This document shows positions 32,278 through 45,766 of a stretch of DNA of 64,000 bases, one piece after another. The DNA is from Neoarius graeffei. Its lineage: Eukaryota; Chordata; Actinopteri; Siluriformes; Ariidae. A program made the position numbers and the translations under genes. The stretch spans positions 2,531,542 to 2,595,541 of the forward strand of contig NC_083583.1 in NCBI RefSeq assembly GCF_027579695.1, in the 5' to 3' direction. Positions within the stretch are counted from its first letter, which is position 1; each line of letters opens with the position of its first letter. The notes beneath the pieces were generated by a model, which worked only from the letters and a program-made list of their open reading frames with translations, was not told the origin of the DNA and did no database searches.

Positions 32278-32805
32278 CACTACCATTCAAAAGTTTGGGG
32301 TCACTTTGAAATGTCCTTATTTTTGAAAGAAAAGCACTGTTCTTTTCAATGAAGATCACTTTAAACTAATCAGAAATCCACTCTATACATTGCTAATGTG
32401 GTAAATGACTATTCTAGCTGCAAATGTCTGGTTTTTGGTGCAATATCTCCATAGGTGTATAGAGGCCCATTTCCAGCAACTCTCACTCCAGTGTTCTAAT
32501 GGTACAATGTGTTTGCTCATTGCCTCAGAAGGCTAATGGATGATTAGAAAACCCTTGTACAATCATGTTAGCACAGCTGAAAACAGTTGAGCTCTTTAGA
32601 GAAGCTATAAAACTGACCTTCCTTTGAGCAGATTGAGTTTCTGGAGCATCACATTTGTGGGGTCGATTAAATGCTCAAAATGGCCAGAGAAATGTCTCGA
32701 CTATATTTTCTGTTCATTTTACAACTTATGGTGGTAAATAAAAGTGTGACTTTTCATGGAAAACACAAAATTGTCTGGGTGACCCCAAACTTTTGAACAG
32801 TAGTG
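32278..32805. mobile_element. Tc1-type MITE, 528 bp
   Basis: The ends are CACTACCATTCAAAAGTTTG and the inverted CAAACTTTTGAACAGTAGTG. TA precedes the left end; the right flank is CA, perhaps a mutated TA. No transposase. This sequence is a common non-autonomous element in teleosts. Confidence 0.88.
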
Positions 32806-32819
32806 CAAGTTTACTTATT

Positions 32820-33425
32820 CTGCCTTATTCCGACACGTTTTTTTTGGATCCACTACTCCTCCTAGGGCGTTCGAGATCGAGACACCGTTCCAACTCTGAG
32901 ACGTCTGGCCCGAAGTGGTGTAGTGTGCTTGTATACAGCTTTTGGATCAACGCGCCCATTCTCTTGTTCTTGTCGTTTTTCTTTTGTTTTTTTCCCATAG
33001 AGAATGAATAGGGCTCATGAATCAAATCGTCCTCCATCGCAAATGCACCAAACCTCATGTGATCCTTCAGGCCAACTCCCCCGACACATACATGCAATCG
33101 GTTCTGACCCGCACTCATATTTTTCCTTTCTTTTTGCTCATCCCTTTTTCCTCCATAGGCTTGCATTGATTTTTGGCCCCATTCTAATGAATGGAGTTTT
33201 GCTTAGTAATACTTCACCACACATCCACCAAACTTCATACGGCACCTCAGGCCAAATCACCATCACACACACGATATCGGTTCTGACCCGCACTCGCCTT
33301 TCTCTCGCCTTTCATCCGTCCGTTTTTTTCTCCATTTTGCCGCTAATCAGTGGAAGCTTGACTGAGTCGTTCCTCCCTTCCCCCATAGGTGGTGATGCAT
33401 TTGGCAAGGATCTGCTCATCTGAGA
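32820..33425 (+). repeat. Unclassified repeat with internal duplication
   Basis: ATCGGTTCTGACCCGCACTC occurs at about 33098 and again at about 33274. Similar text precedes each (CACCAAACCTCATGTG against CACCAAACTTCATACG), giving a unit of about 175-190 bases. The overlapping open frames have no recognisable protein content. Confidence 0.6.
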
Positions 33426-33489
33426 CTTTGACAGCAAATCAACTCCAACTCAATGGCCACTTTATTAGGAATACTTACACGCACACACG

Positions 33490-33960
33490 ATAGCAATTAG
33501 CATATAAGCATTCACGTGTTACCATGCTAGCTGTTAGCATGTTACCCATTATGATATCATGCCTGCTGTTAGCTCCTGAGTTGTTAGCATGTTCACCATT
33601 AGCATGTTATCATAAGAGCTGTTAACATGTTAGGATTAGCATGGTAGCATGCAGAGTTTGCATGTTTGCTGTTAGCGAGTTCGCCTGAGCATGTCACCCT
33701 CAGCGTGTTAGCATGCTAAAAGTTAACATACTAGCCATTAGCATGCTAGCCTTTTAACAAGATAGCTGTCAGCATATTAGCCTTAAAGTGTTAGAATTTT
33801 AACAAAGAGCATGTTAATCATTAGCATGTTAGAATGCTAGCTGTTAGCAGGTTATCTATTAGCATGCTAACGTTAACATGCTGTTTACATGTTAGTATGC
33901 TAACTGTTAACATGCTAGTTGTTAGCATGTTGGCATGCTAGCTGTTCTGCTACACCTCAG
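33490..33960 (+). repeat. Degenerate GTTAGCATG-type tandem array
   Basis: About 470 bases consist of variants of GCTAGCTGTTAGCATGTTAG. Many units contain short palindromes (GCTAGC, GCATGC). Unit length varies, so it is an eroded satellite-like array. Confidence 0.88.
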
Positions 33961-35667
33961 CAAGCACACTTTGCATTTTCTCTGCGGAAATGCAGTCTAG
34001 TTATTGAATTGCTATTTATTTTGATGTTATTATAAGTGTGTTACCAAGTTAAATCCACCAGGTTAAGGCTGAAGCCCAAGTTTATTTTAAATCCTTCAGA
34101 AGTTTCCACGTAACCAAACACTAACAAAACACAGCCGTGAGTTAGTGCACTGTGTGAAAGTTCACGCAAGGACTGAACCAATCTCCAGATTACAAAAAGT
34201 GACCGTCTCTCCACCCCCCACACCATTCTCAATAACACACACAGGCTGTGTTTATACACACTTAATATTTATAATGCTAAATACAAAAAAACCTGTAATA
34301 CAGAACAATTTACGTAACAAAAGTTTTATAAATATTTGTCAGAACGACGAGTAAAAACGTCTTGCTGAAGGAGTCTAAGTCTGTTGGTCCTCATTGTTGG
34401 TTGCTGATGTTGGTCCAGAAGGTGAATTGTTTTTATTGCTTAAACAGTAAAGTCAGGACAAACTGGAGCTCAACGTTAGAGCTGTGACACACCGAGCCGA
34501 CATTAAAGAACTAAACACCAACCAGGGCTGAGTACTCATCACCTCATCCTCCCCATCATCACCTGTAAAATACGCTGTATGGAAGTCCTGCACGTGTGAG
34601 GGGAACGTCACTAACGGGGGACGACAGACCGGATATATAACTGGAAAAAAAAAAAGAAGAAAAAAAGTGTCACATTATGGACTCCCACTTGGAATTCGCA
34701 GCCTGCTCTTTGTAGCAAAAGGGGCGGAGCTAACAGAGTCCATAGTGGATTACACTTATAAAGACTGAAGTGCTGATGGAGAACACCACAATGCGCGCGC
34801 ACACACAACGGGGGTTCCGATTTATAATTAACACAAAATCAGGACTATAATGTACATTCATGATCTGATCAGCCAATCAGAGAGTTCGCTTTCTCTTCCA
34901 CTGCCAACCAGCACTACTGAGGGCCGACCGGTGCAGACGGCTCACGGTGAGCTGGTTGTGTCAGAACTCCAACATCAAAACACACACACAGCAAAGCAAA
35001 CACAAAAATGAGTGTGAACCTGGAGAGAACGTTTACACAGCACACAGACGTGACGACACGACACTGCATTCTGTACGAAGGAATAAACGCCGTAGTGGAA
35101 CAGAAAAGTCATAGAAAGCTGAGGAAGAGTGTAATGACGGCACTTTTACACTGGGACAGTACACAATGGTAAGGTACGGTAAAATTTCCTACATTTAATG
35201 AAAAGGGATGTGTGGGCGGAGCTAGAAATGGTGCAGAATGATGATTGGTCATCTTCAGTGGCGTCTGATCATCTAAACAATCCAACTGTCTGAGATTTTA
35301 GCTCTCTGTATAATAAACAAAAATAAAATCAGTTTCTCTGTTAATGTTTGTGTTCAGTGTTAGCAACAGGAAATGATGTCACCACCCCACAAGCTCCACC
35401 TGTACCTGTAGTGTACTGTAACAAAGTAAAAGCGCTGTATTCGGGTCCGAGAGCACGGCTCAGCGGAAGCGATCACAGAAGACGACGCAAGTGAGATGTG
35501 TGGATGCTGAAGTCACTTCCTCCTCCAGTTCCTCTGCTGCTCTCTGTACAGGAACCACAGAGGAACCATCCCCATGTTTCAGACACAGTTTCACATCAGA
35601 ACCCGTCCTGTGTCCTGTATGAGCTGGACAGTTTAAAGGTCCCAGTTTGGATATTATGGGATGCTGT
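33961..35667 (-). other. Downstream of ccdc102a: probable 3' UTR and flank
   Basis: This is non-coding sequence beyond the ccdc102a stop. Minus-strand AATAAA signals occur, for example at 34432-34437, about 1.2 kb after the stop, so the 3' UTR may reach there. The poly(A) site is not determined. An A-rich tract lies at 34648-34665. Confidence 0.45.
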
Positions 35668-35806
35668 TCACGGGATCTGAATCTGCAGCTCTTCCTCCTC
35701 GTCAGGGTCGCTGACCGTGCGCTCGGGGTCATCAGGGCAGAACCGTGACGAGGACGACGACGTTCTCATCTTCCCAAACAAGCCTGGGTTCTGCTGACGC
35801 CTCAGC
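35668..35806 (-). CDS. ccdc102a: ccdc102a, last coding exon
   Basis: The minus-strand exon starts after an acceptor TTCTCTCGTAG (35807 and up). It begins with one base completing an Arg codon, then LRRQQNPGLFGKM, a Ser-rich stretch, FCPDDPERTVSDPDEEEELQ and the end IQIP before TGA at 35668-35670. The LRRQQN...LFGK start and acidic ELQIQ-type tail match the C-terminus of coiled-coil protein CCDC102A as I know it. The single-base phase fits the two bases left by the exon at 39607-39710. CCDC102A is a predicted cytoskeletal or myosin-tail-like coiled-coil protein; reports tie it to centrosomes. CCDC102B is the closest alternative. Confidence 0.85.
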
Positions 35807-36041
35807 CTACGAGAGAACAACAAGGAAATAGTCAAGAGGGAAAAAAAAAAACGTCATCTGGAATCTTTTAAGAGGATCTGCTGGTATTAGCTCCTGATTT
35901 CCTGGGAGAGTTCCTGTGGTTCTACTGGGGGGAAGGGGAGACCCAGGAAGTACATCTGATGAATCTTTGGGTTTCAGTTTATTCTGAACCCTTATCTGGA
36001 TTTCTAACTAAAATTCAAGTTGTTTATTTGGCAGCACTTTA

Positions 36042-36083
<42 letters not shown>

Positions 36084-36730
36084 GCTCAGCACCTGCCACG
36101 TGATGGAGTTTAAAGAAAAGGAGCATCAATACATTTCTAAAAAGTTTAAACACTAAGGCTTGAATGCCTCAACACTGCTAGCGTGCTTGATGACAAGGCT
36201 TAAAACCCAGCCCGGGAATTAAAATCAGACATGGAAAGGTGTACAGTGTACCCCTTTTTTTTTTTTTAAGGAGACTGTTGTACTGATTTCAGGGCTCCTC
36301 AGCATTCCCAACCCTCATCAGGCTCTTAAATATTTCTACATCGCATTTTAAACCTGCAGCTTATTACAATCCAAACATTTCCACAAAACACTGGTTTGCA
36401 GTAACGCTGATGTCAACATCATTTTCCCAAAACAAAGCAGAAACCATAAAGAGACATTTTAATCTCAACTCCATCCGCAGGTTCCATCCCCACCACAGAG
36501 TTCTCTGAGCCGCTGTGAATCACTAAAAGCAGATAAAAATATCTCGGGGATGATTTATTAGTGTGTGAGTCAGGAGAACAGAGGTGTGCTTTGTGATGAT
36601 TCGACTTTAATTCACATTTACAAAGCAATCTGCCTTTGTGCAGTTGGTCCAAAATCTGTGCATTAGACAAAAAACACAGGAGCTAAAATACAGCATGCTG
36701 AATTCACTAAAACAAACACACACAAACAAA

Positions 36731-36761
<31 letters not shown>

Positions 36762-36866
36762 CTCTGTGCCCAGAGGAGAACATGGGAACTGTGTCTGTTC
36801 TACTTTGCACCGATACGACATCCTAATCTTCCAGAGATGTTGTTTCAGCAGACAAAACCTGCCTGG

Positions 36867-37024
36867 CAGCTAAACACGCCCACACACCAGATAAACACAC
36901 CCACACACCACCTGTGCACACAAACACACCATATAAACACACCCACACACCATATAAACACGCCCACACACTGCCTATGCACACAGACACACACCATATA
37001 AAACATGCCCACACACCGGATAAA
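36867..37024 (+). repeat. About 19-21-bp minisatellite
   Basis: Units vary around ACACACCATATAAACACACC. The Cys/Val/Trp-rich frames on the minus strand are products of the repeat. Confidence 0.85.
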
Positions 37025-37065
37025 AATAGAGAATCTATTCTTTCCAGCAGCTCTGACAGTGCGGG

Positions 37066-37975
37066 GCAAATCACGGGTTTATATTAATGCACTCGCTCCA
37101 ATACATTCTCATTACTATAGTAACAGCTCATTCAAGTTTTCTGTAAGGAAATGCTCATGTAGGGGTGGCACGGTGGTGTAGTGGTTAGCGCTGTCGCCTC
37201 ACAGCAAGAAGGTCCGGGTTCGAGCCCCGTGGCCGGCGAGGGCCTTTCTGTGTGGAGTTTGCATGTTCTCCCCGTGTCCGTGTGGGTTTCCTCCGGGTGC
37301 TCCGGTTTCCCCCACAGTCCAAAGACATGCAGGTTAGGTTAACTGGTGACTCTAAATTGAGCGTAGGTGTGAATGTGAGTGTGAATGGTTGTCTGTGTCT
37401 ATGTGTCAGCCCTGTGATGACCTGGCGACTTGTCCAGGGTGAACCCCGCCTTTCCCCCGTAGTCAGCTGGGATAGGATCCAGCCCGCCCGCAACCCTGTA
37501 CGGGATAAGTGGCTACAGATAATGGATGGATGGATGGATGGATGGATGGATAGACGGAAATGCTTATGTAAGATTTCTGGAAGGAGTCTCCAGTGTCAGT
37601 GCTTTGTAACAGTCAGAGTTAAAAGTTGGAACCAAGTCTTCTGACATCTTCAGGACGGAGGAGTTTACACTTCTTTCTGGTTTCTCAGTAACGTGCAACA
37701 CGCTGCGCTTTTTTGTCTTATGACCTTCAAGAGAGAATAAAGAGAGTCTGCTGAGGGAAAGACTGTTTATAGCTGCTATAACATCAGTGACAACAGGAAC
37801 TAACTTGTTTCATGGACATTAAATGCAAGTATAAAATAAAAAAAAAAAGTATGAAGTTCTTTAATACATAACTGTAATTCTTGGTAAGTTGCTGTGGTGT
37901 AAGAGGAATTAAAAACACTCCAGGATGGTAACAGTAACTCTGCTACATCACACCATCCCATCACTCAGTATTTTA
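37066..37975 (+). repeat. Unclassified MITE-like repeat, copy A, with SINE inside
   Basis: The left part (GGGTTTATATTAATGCACTC, then ATAGTAACAGCTCATTCA) and right part (GGAGTTTACAC... to GGTAACAGTAACTCTGCTAC) surround the SINE at 37162-37555. The right part recurs inverted at 52667-53010, and the left part recurs at 60243-60305. The element type is not determined; the window lacks an uninterrupted copy. Confidence 0.6.
37162..37555 (+). repeat. tRNA-derived SINE, full length, copy 2
   Basis: Same family as 11584-11971. The target duplication is 15 bases with one mismatch, GGAAATGCTCATGTA (37147-37161) and GGAAATGCTTATGTA (37556-37570). The tail is (GGAT)n. Confidence 0.94.
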
Positions 37976-38479
37976 CTGTAAAACACACACACTATATAAT
38001 TAATAATACCCTTGCTTGTGTACAGATCTGAGGCTCTGCGGGAGAAGAGCAGTGTGGAGCAGTGACAGGAATCATCTGCCTTTAAATGGTGCTAAATTAC
38101 ACAATATGCAGTTTTGAGCACATTTACTTGCTAAAACACTAAAAGCTTTTCAATTGAGGTCACTTACTGAGGTTCTGCTTACCCAAGAGACAGCAATATA
38201 AGAGGAATACACAGAGAGAGAGTGTACGTGTGTGTGTCTAAGGGAAAGACAGACATTAATCCCACCATGACGCACGTCTTCAGGCAGTGATATCTCTGAT
38301 TCCCTTCATATTTTAGGATTTTAAAAATCTTGAACAGCCAGGAGGAAAAAACTAATGTTCCATGCCCAAGATTTCATGCATTATATTTGATAGATTCATG
38401 CTCATTTTTAGTCACAAGTTAAAATAAATCTCAGTTTGGTCTTTAGGATCTCTAGGAAAAGTTGACTCTTGTTAATTCT

Positions 38480-38760
38480 GTCTTTTCAAGGAATTGGATC
38501 ATTTGATTCAGTTCATCAATAAAGTGCCTTTTCTTTCAGATCCAATCTCTCTTCACGGAGTCAGATCACGTATCCTGGCTCAGCAGTAAGAGAGTCAACT
38601 CTTCAGTTTCATTTCTTTTTTTCACAAGTCAGACCAACTGACTCGACTCGCCAATAAGAGTCAATTATTTGTTTTAAATTCCGTCCCTTTTCAGAGAGTC
38701 AGATAATTTGACTCATCTCAGCAAAGAGTCGACTCTTTATTTCAGCTCCCAAATGGCCAA
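38480..38760 (+). repeat. Tandem array, about 75-bp units, three degenerate copies
   Basis: Each unit contains a version of GAGTCAGAT...TTGACTC followed by AGAGTCGACTCTT and a pyrimidine run. One related unit stands alone at about 46665-46730. Confidence 0.7.
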
Positions 38761-38999
38761 ACACTAATATTTCCATTTTACATTTATTACTCTATAAAGC
38801 CCACTTCTCTTCAGTCACTGTGACGACCCCAACCAGAATCCTCCTGTGCCAGGCCAACCTCAGTTTCCATGACAACTGAACACATGCTCCATCTGTCATG
38901 AGACAGGTTCCGCCCTCTTCTCCATTGCCATGACTACATCAAACCCTAACCTACCAGCTCTTCTAATGTTCTCTCTCATACTCATTTACACAGCATCCC

Positions 39000-39160
39000 T
39001 CTGTCTGTCTGCCTGTCTGTCTCTCCATCTGTCCTTTTCTTCTGTCTGTGTGCTTCTCTCTCATGCTGTCTCTGTGTCTGTTACTGAATCTGTCGGTCTC
39101 TCACTCTGTAACCGTCTCTTTGTGCTTCTCTCTCTCAGTCTGTCTTTGTGTCTCACTCTT
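39000..39160 (+). repeat. TCTG-rich pyrimidine microsatellite
   Basis: Irregular runs of TCTGTCTG and TCTCTC. The Leu/Ser-rich plus-strand frame at 38930-39166 comes from this repeat. Confidence 0.8.
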
Positions 39161-39184
39161 TGGTGAGAACAAAATATACAGTTG

Positions 39185-39185
<1 letters not shown>

Positions 39186-39233
<48 letters not shown>
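39186..39233 (+). repeat. (TAA)n microsatellite
   Basis: About 16 perfect TAA/ATA units. Confidence 0.95.
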
Positions 39234-39234
<1 letters not shown>

Positions 39235-39387
39235 TTTCAGTCCTGTAGGGGTGCCACTACATTATAGATAATATTTTACTTTATTAATAATTCCTTTAAG
39301 AGTGATAGGAGTCAACAAAATACTAATGTTTTAAGGATTTCTATTAAGTGAATAAACCGTGTATGTTCAAGCCTACATATATGAAAG

Positions 39388-39390
<3 letters not shown>

Positions 39391-39431
<41 letters not shown>
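39391..39431 (+). repeat. (TG)n microsatellite
   Basis: About 20 TG units, in the ccdc102a intron. Confidence 0.95.
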
Positions 39432-39432
<1 letters not shown>

Positions 39433-39553
39433 TTGAATCATCTGCCTGACAGGAGGGATTCAGGCTTCTCCAAGTCTCCCTGTTACTACGGTAACCCACA
39501 GCTAGGCAGCTCGGGATTGGCTGCAGGGAGGCAAGAGCCAGAATGCAGGGAGA

Positions 39554-39556
<3 letters not shown>

Positions 39557-39590
<34 letters not shown>
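39557..39590 (+). repeat. (TG)n microsatellite next to a splice donor
   Basis: About 17 TG units. The ccdc102a donor (minus strand, 39606) is 16 bases away, so length change here lies within the first 50 bases of the intron. Confidence 0.93.
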
Positions 39591-39592
<2 letters not shown>

Positions 39593-39605
39593 ACACGCCA
39601 TTTTA

Positions 39606-39791
<186 letters not shown>

Positions 39792-40273
39792 TCATGTGCT
39801 GTGATGTCACCATGAAGTAGTGGGCGTGGCTTGTGTGACTGTCAGGCTGTCTTGTATTTTATTTTCAGTGTGTTGAATCAGGGTTCAGAAAGTTAAACTC
39901 CACCCTGAAACACATTAAATCTGTTGATATTAAAGTATTTGAGAGTGTTTAGTGATTCTGGTGCCAATCTCTGCTGTTTGTTATTGTTAACACAGCGACA
40001 AAACATTTCAGCGATCTCAAACATAACCGCTGGGACTCTACTGTTCACTCCGAAGACGGTCAGGATCACATTAATGACAAATCCAGTGTAGAGCTGGATA
40101 CACTGGAACAAAACTACTTTAGGTAGAGATGAAGCAAGAGATAAATCCCACTGCACCACCATCAGCACAGCATTGTGGGTAATGTTGGAAACTGTTCAAC
40201 TAAAAGTAGACCAACGTGTCCATGAATGACATTTAAACAAATTTTTATAATAAAATAAATCTGATTCTGCTGA

Positions 40274-40647
40274 GGGTGGCACGGTGGTGTAGTGGTTAGC
40301 GCTGCCGCCTCACAGCAAGAAGGTCCGGGTTCGAGCCCCGTGGCCGGCGAGGGCCTTTCTGTGCGGAGTTTGCATGTTCTCCCCGTGTCCGCGTGGGTTT
40401 CCTCCGGGTGCTCCGGTTTCCCCCACAGTCCAAAGACATGCAGGTTAGGTTAACTGGTGACTCTAAATTGAGTGTAGGTGTGAATGTGAGTGTGAATGGT
40501 TGTCTGTGTCTATGTGTCAGCCCTGTGATGACCTGGCGACTTGTCCAGGGTGAACCCCGCCTTTCGCCCGTAGTCAGCTGGGATAGGTTCCAGCTCGCCT
40601 GCGACCCTGTAGAACAGGATAAAGCGGCTACAGATAATGAGACGAGA
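40274..40647 (+). repeat. tRNA-derived SINE, full length, copy 3
   Basis: A 12-base target duplication, TGATTCTGCTGA, lies at 40262-40273 and 40648-40659. The copy sits in the ccdc102a intron between exons 39607-39710 and 40732-40902, in antisense to the gene, ending only 73 bases from the exon donor. Confidence 0.95.
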
Positions 40648-40665
40648 TGATTCTGCTGAAGATCA

Positions 40666-41933
<1,268 letters not shown>

Positions 41934-42065
41934 CATCCATCTCATCTCATTATCTCTAGCCGCTTTATCCTTCTACAGGGTCACAGGCGAGCTGGAGCCT
42001 ATCCCAGCTGACTACGGGCGAAAGGCGGGGTTCACCCTGGACAAGTCGCCAGGTCATCACAGGGC
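41934..42065 (-). repeat. SINE 3' fragment with long target duplication
   Basis: The inverted tail of the SINE family. The duplication TGACAACTTTAAAGTC (16 bases, perfect) flanks it at 41918-41933 and 42066-42081, so it is a 5'-truncated retrotransposition product. Confidence 0.93.
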
Positions 42066-42081
42066 TGACAACTTTAAAGTC

Positions 42082-43454
42082 AGAATTATTAAATTAGATT
42101 AAAAGTTATTAAAAAAAAAAAAAAAAAAAACACCACGACAAAATGAAACACATCCTTCCACAAACTGCAAATAGTAAATGTCCTGAAAGGATTCTGCTGT
42201 TTAAAGACGTCCCACTAAGCTGATAGATGTGTGATTAATTAGAATAAAACACACCCTGCTGATGTTACACACAAACAGATGGATCACTTTTAGGAGGAAA
42301 AACAAAACAAATTACATCTAAAAATCACAGAAGAAAAAAAAAAACCTGACAGCAGCACAAAGAAGACACCGCTCCTCACTGAGAAGCTTCCAGAAACTCA
42401 CGACTTCAACACTTTGTTTTAATAAAAAAAAAAAATCTCTGAGACACAGACTTCCTGCTCTGCTCTTCCTGCTTCCTCTACACACTGATCTTTCTTACCA
42501 GCTTCCAAAATCAAAATCACTGACTGAAATCAGATAGGATGCAAACACTGAGAGATAACTTAAAATATCTTTAAATGATTCTTCACACCAAAGCATCTAA
42601 AACTGTGAGAACATGCAGGTGTGTGTGCGCTGGGAGACAGCAGATACTGGCACAGCAGCTTTAGATTTCAGAGGAAGTGAAGCAGCAGGAGAGCAGCGAG
42701 TCGCTGGGGGGTGGGGGGCAAAAAAAAAACAAAACTCCTGCATCATCAGTGAACATCAGTTATGAATAAATGATGGTGTGAGCCGGTGTGGGTTCGCCTT
42801 CATCCGCTCTGCACCAAACAAAACAAACAGTCTGACTCACACTCGATGACTCACCACACACACACACACTCTCTCTGTGTGTGTGTGTGTGTGTGTGTGT
42901 GCAGGTTCCACTACGTCAGCAAGCATTACATTTAAGTTTAAAAAAAAAAAAAAAGGCTGCAAGTCTCCTGGAAGTCAAATCAAATCTTTTTACACTTCAG
43001 CAAAATTCAAGAACCGGAAAAATACTGAAATATTTACATTTTAAAACAAAAACACAAAATTACTAAAAAAAAATAAAAATAAAATAAAATTCTACATTAA
43101 AAAGTGAAGTGAAAGACTTAATTTAAAAAAAAAAATATTTTTAAAATACTAAAAAAAAAATATTTAAAAAACACTGAAACAGTTTGAGAACTTGTGCTCA
43201 TTTTTCACCTGAAACTGAGTACATCCATCATCCATCCATCCATCATCCATCCTTTTAATGAAAACATTTCTTGGCTTCATTAATAAATACAGCTATTAGA
43301 TTACAACTATAAGCGTGTAATGTGAGCTGAGTGGAACACACAGATTTTATTTCACATTTATGAACTCCGAACTTTCTCTATTTACCATGACAGAAAGAGA
43401 AGACGTCGCAGGAGTGCATCTTAAAGTGGAAGAGCTGAAAGAATTTGGGGTGTG
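42082..43454. other. Non-coding, AT-rich
   Basis: No gene recognised. It contains several poly(A) tracts, a (CA)n/(TG)n head-to-head tract (42853-42901) and a (CATC)n tract (43222-43250). Confidence 0.55.
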
Positions 43455-45233
43455 CACTGCAAAAAATAAAAATCTTAGGAATTTATTTGTCCATTTTCAA
43501 GTCAAAACATCTCGCCACCCTTATTATAAAGACATAATTGCCCAACAAGCAAAACCTCATTTAGCTAGAAAGGCTGGTTTTTAGACAGTCCATCTTGAAA
43601 ATCTTGTATAGACAAAATGTCTTGAAAAAGTCTTATTTGGAGCACCTTTGAAAATAAAACAAGTTTTTTTTAAAACAAGTACATTTTGGACATTTGTCAA
43701 ATGCAGTTCATCTTGTTTCAAGAAAAAAAAAAAGTATGCTTGTTTTGGGAATAAATGAACTTTACTGAAATCTTTGAATCTTTCATTACAATTCATCTCC
43801 ACCTTTCATATCCTAAGTTTACTGTGACTGTTTTCTCAGTCAGTCATTCAGAGTGAGCTCCTTCTAGATGCTGTACAGACTCTAGACCAGACAAGTGCCT
43901 TCAAAAAGGCTGTGAGTGAGTGGAGGCGTTTTAGTGAGGTCTTTTTGGAATGCTGTGAGTTAAGTTCAGTGGGTTTTTTTGTGCCTGATCTTGTAAACCC
44001 CTCGTACACATGAATAGTCAGTGCCCCCAAAATGCACTGTTGCTTTGGCATTGTGTAAAGGCCAATTTATGCTGACAACCCAGTCCTCGCAGACGGCGTC
44101 GCAGATAGCGTCTGTGTAGCCCACCCACCTTCGCAGACGCTCTGCGCGCACCTCCCAAAAATTGTGACCACCGCAGAAGCCTCGCAGACAGCGTCGCAGA
44201 CAAGAGGGCTCTGATTGGTCCACTCTACATCCGCTGTACATGCACTTCCGCTTCCTTACTTTCCCGGTTTGGTTTGTTTTCACGACCGCCATTTTTAAAA
44301 ACACGAGCGAAGATGGAGCAGCACAAAGAGCGGTTGATCGAGGAAGTACGTACATCCATAGACATAGGATGTCTATGCGTACATCTATACGACTCCAGTT
44401 CTAGTCATTATAAGTAACCGGAGGATAAACACTCCACTAACCACACCCACCAACTACTCCTAGCGATTTCGCGACTTCGCGCCCCCTTCCGTTGTGGCGG
44501 TGAATAACATCGCGCACGCCTATTACTCCCCGCTCAACGATAAATTACAACTGTCTGTGAAAAGCTATCTGCGAAAGCCTTGTCGCAAGAGCATGCAGAG
44601 GCCTTAAGCACCAAGTCAAAATGCGTAGACTTTTTTTGATTATTATTTTTTTGGTGCCTGAGGTCCTGGGGAAGTGGAATCTTAAGAGATGTTTTAATGT
44701 TTGAATGTTGAAATGGGAAAAAAAAAAAAAACTTGTTGCAATGCTACACGTGTCGTCAACTTGATTCAAGATAGTCTCTGGTCTCATATCTCGAGTATTT
44801 TACTAATTACAGGTCACAAAAGGAGAATCTTTTAAGCTAGCAATGCTTAGTTGTAGAATTTAACAATCCTAATATTAGTATATTTATCTTAAATTCAGTT
44901 TTTATTGCTAAGACTTTGTCATGAATTTAAGTGAAATACCCTTAAAATGAAATAAATAAAAATGACTTGAATGGCTAAATGTAAGAAGTACGATCTTGTT
45001 ATAAGAACTATTTTGATTATTTTGAGTTAATCAGATCTCGCATAATAAGTTCCCCAATCTTATTTTGGAATTATTTCATCTAAAAACAGGTTAGATTTTT
45101 CATCTTACTTTAAGAAATCTTACCAAGTCAAATTTGACTAGTTCCATTGGCAGATTTTTTTCACCTAATTCAAGCAAATATGCTTTGTTTTAATCTTTTA
45201 TTTCTTATTTTGGAAAGGCCATTTTTTGCAGTG
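43455..45233. mobile_element. Non-autonomous DNA transposon with CACTGCAAAAAA ends
   Basis: CACTGCAAAAAATAAAAATC on the left is mirrored by ATTTTTTGCAGTG on the right. Subterminal regions share TTTTCAAG/CTTACT-type words. CACTG ends suggest the CACTA/EnSpm superfamily, but I am not certain. No transposase remains. It contains a Harbinger-type MITE at 44059-44604. Confidence 0.7.
44059..44604 (+). mobile_element. Harbinger-type MITE retaining a MADF/Myb-like first exon
   Basis: The ends AGGCCAATTTATGCTGAC and the inverted GAGCATGCAGAGGCCT are flanked by TAA at 44056-44058 and 44605-44607, the 3-bp TWA duplication of PIF/Harbinger. Internally, ATG at 44312 begins MEQHKERLIEEVRTS, which resembles the start of the MADF/Myb-like accessory protein that Harbinger elements encode next to the transposase. 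The reading decays after about 15 residues. Repeated GTCGCAGA words lie at the left end. Confidence 0.75.
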
Positions 45234-45415
45234 AGGGTGGGGGGCAGTTAATAGAGTTCCTGTCAATTGCTCCAGATTCACATGTTGACCGACTCGTGTG
45301 CCATTTTTATTTGGGGGGGAAAAGACGGCTGCTGTTTGCTGCATGTTGAAAAAGGTCGTAAAAGGTTGGTAGAGATACGGACAGTTACAGATTTATTTTT
45401 TGGTAGTTTTTCCAT

Positions 45416-45766
45416 CGGCACGGTGGTGTAGTGGTTATCACTGTCACCTCACAGCAAGAAGGTCTGGGTTCGAGCCCCGTGGCCGGCGAGGGCCTTTCTG
45501 TGTGGAGTTTGCATGTTCTCCCCGTGTCCGCATGGGTTTCCTCCGGGTGCTCCGGTTTCCCCCACAGTCCAAAGACATGCAGGTTAGGTTAACTGGTGAC
45601 TCTAAATTGAGTGTAGGTGTGAATGTGAGTGTGAATGGTTGTCTGTGTCTATGTGTCAGCCCTGTGATGACCTGGCGACTTGTCCAGGGTGAACCCCGCC
45701 TTTCACCCGTAGTCAGCTGGGATAGGATCCAGCTCGCCTGCAACCCTGCACAGGATAATGAATAGA
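45416..45766 (+). repeat. tRNA-derived SINE, nearly full length, copy 4
   Basis: Begins at CGGCACGGTGGTGTAGTGG and ends ACAGGATAATGAATAGATGA. The target duplication is not clear. The tail is shortened (CTGCACAGGATAATG). Confidence 0.9.

Noticed and set aside
33490-33960. CRISPR-like array
   Set aside because: There are no constant-length repeats with unique spacers, and the DNA is eukaryotic; it is a degenerate tandem repeat.
36823-37074. Cys/Trp-rich minus-strand ORFs resembling secreted peptides
   Set aside because: They come from the 19-21-base minisatellite in the ccdc102a intron.
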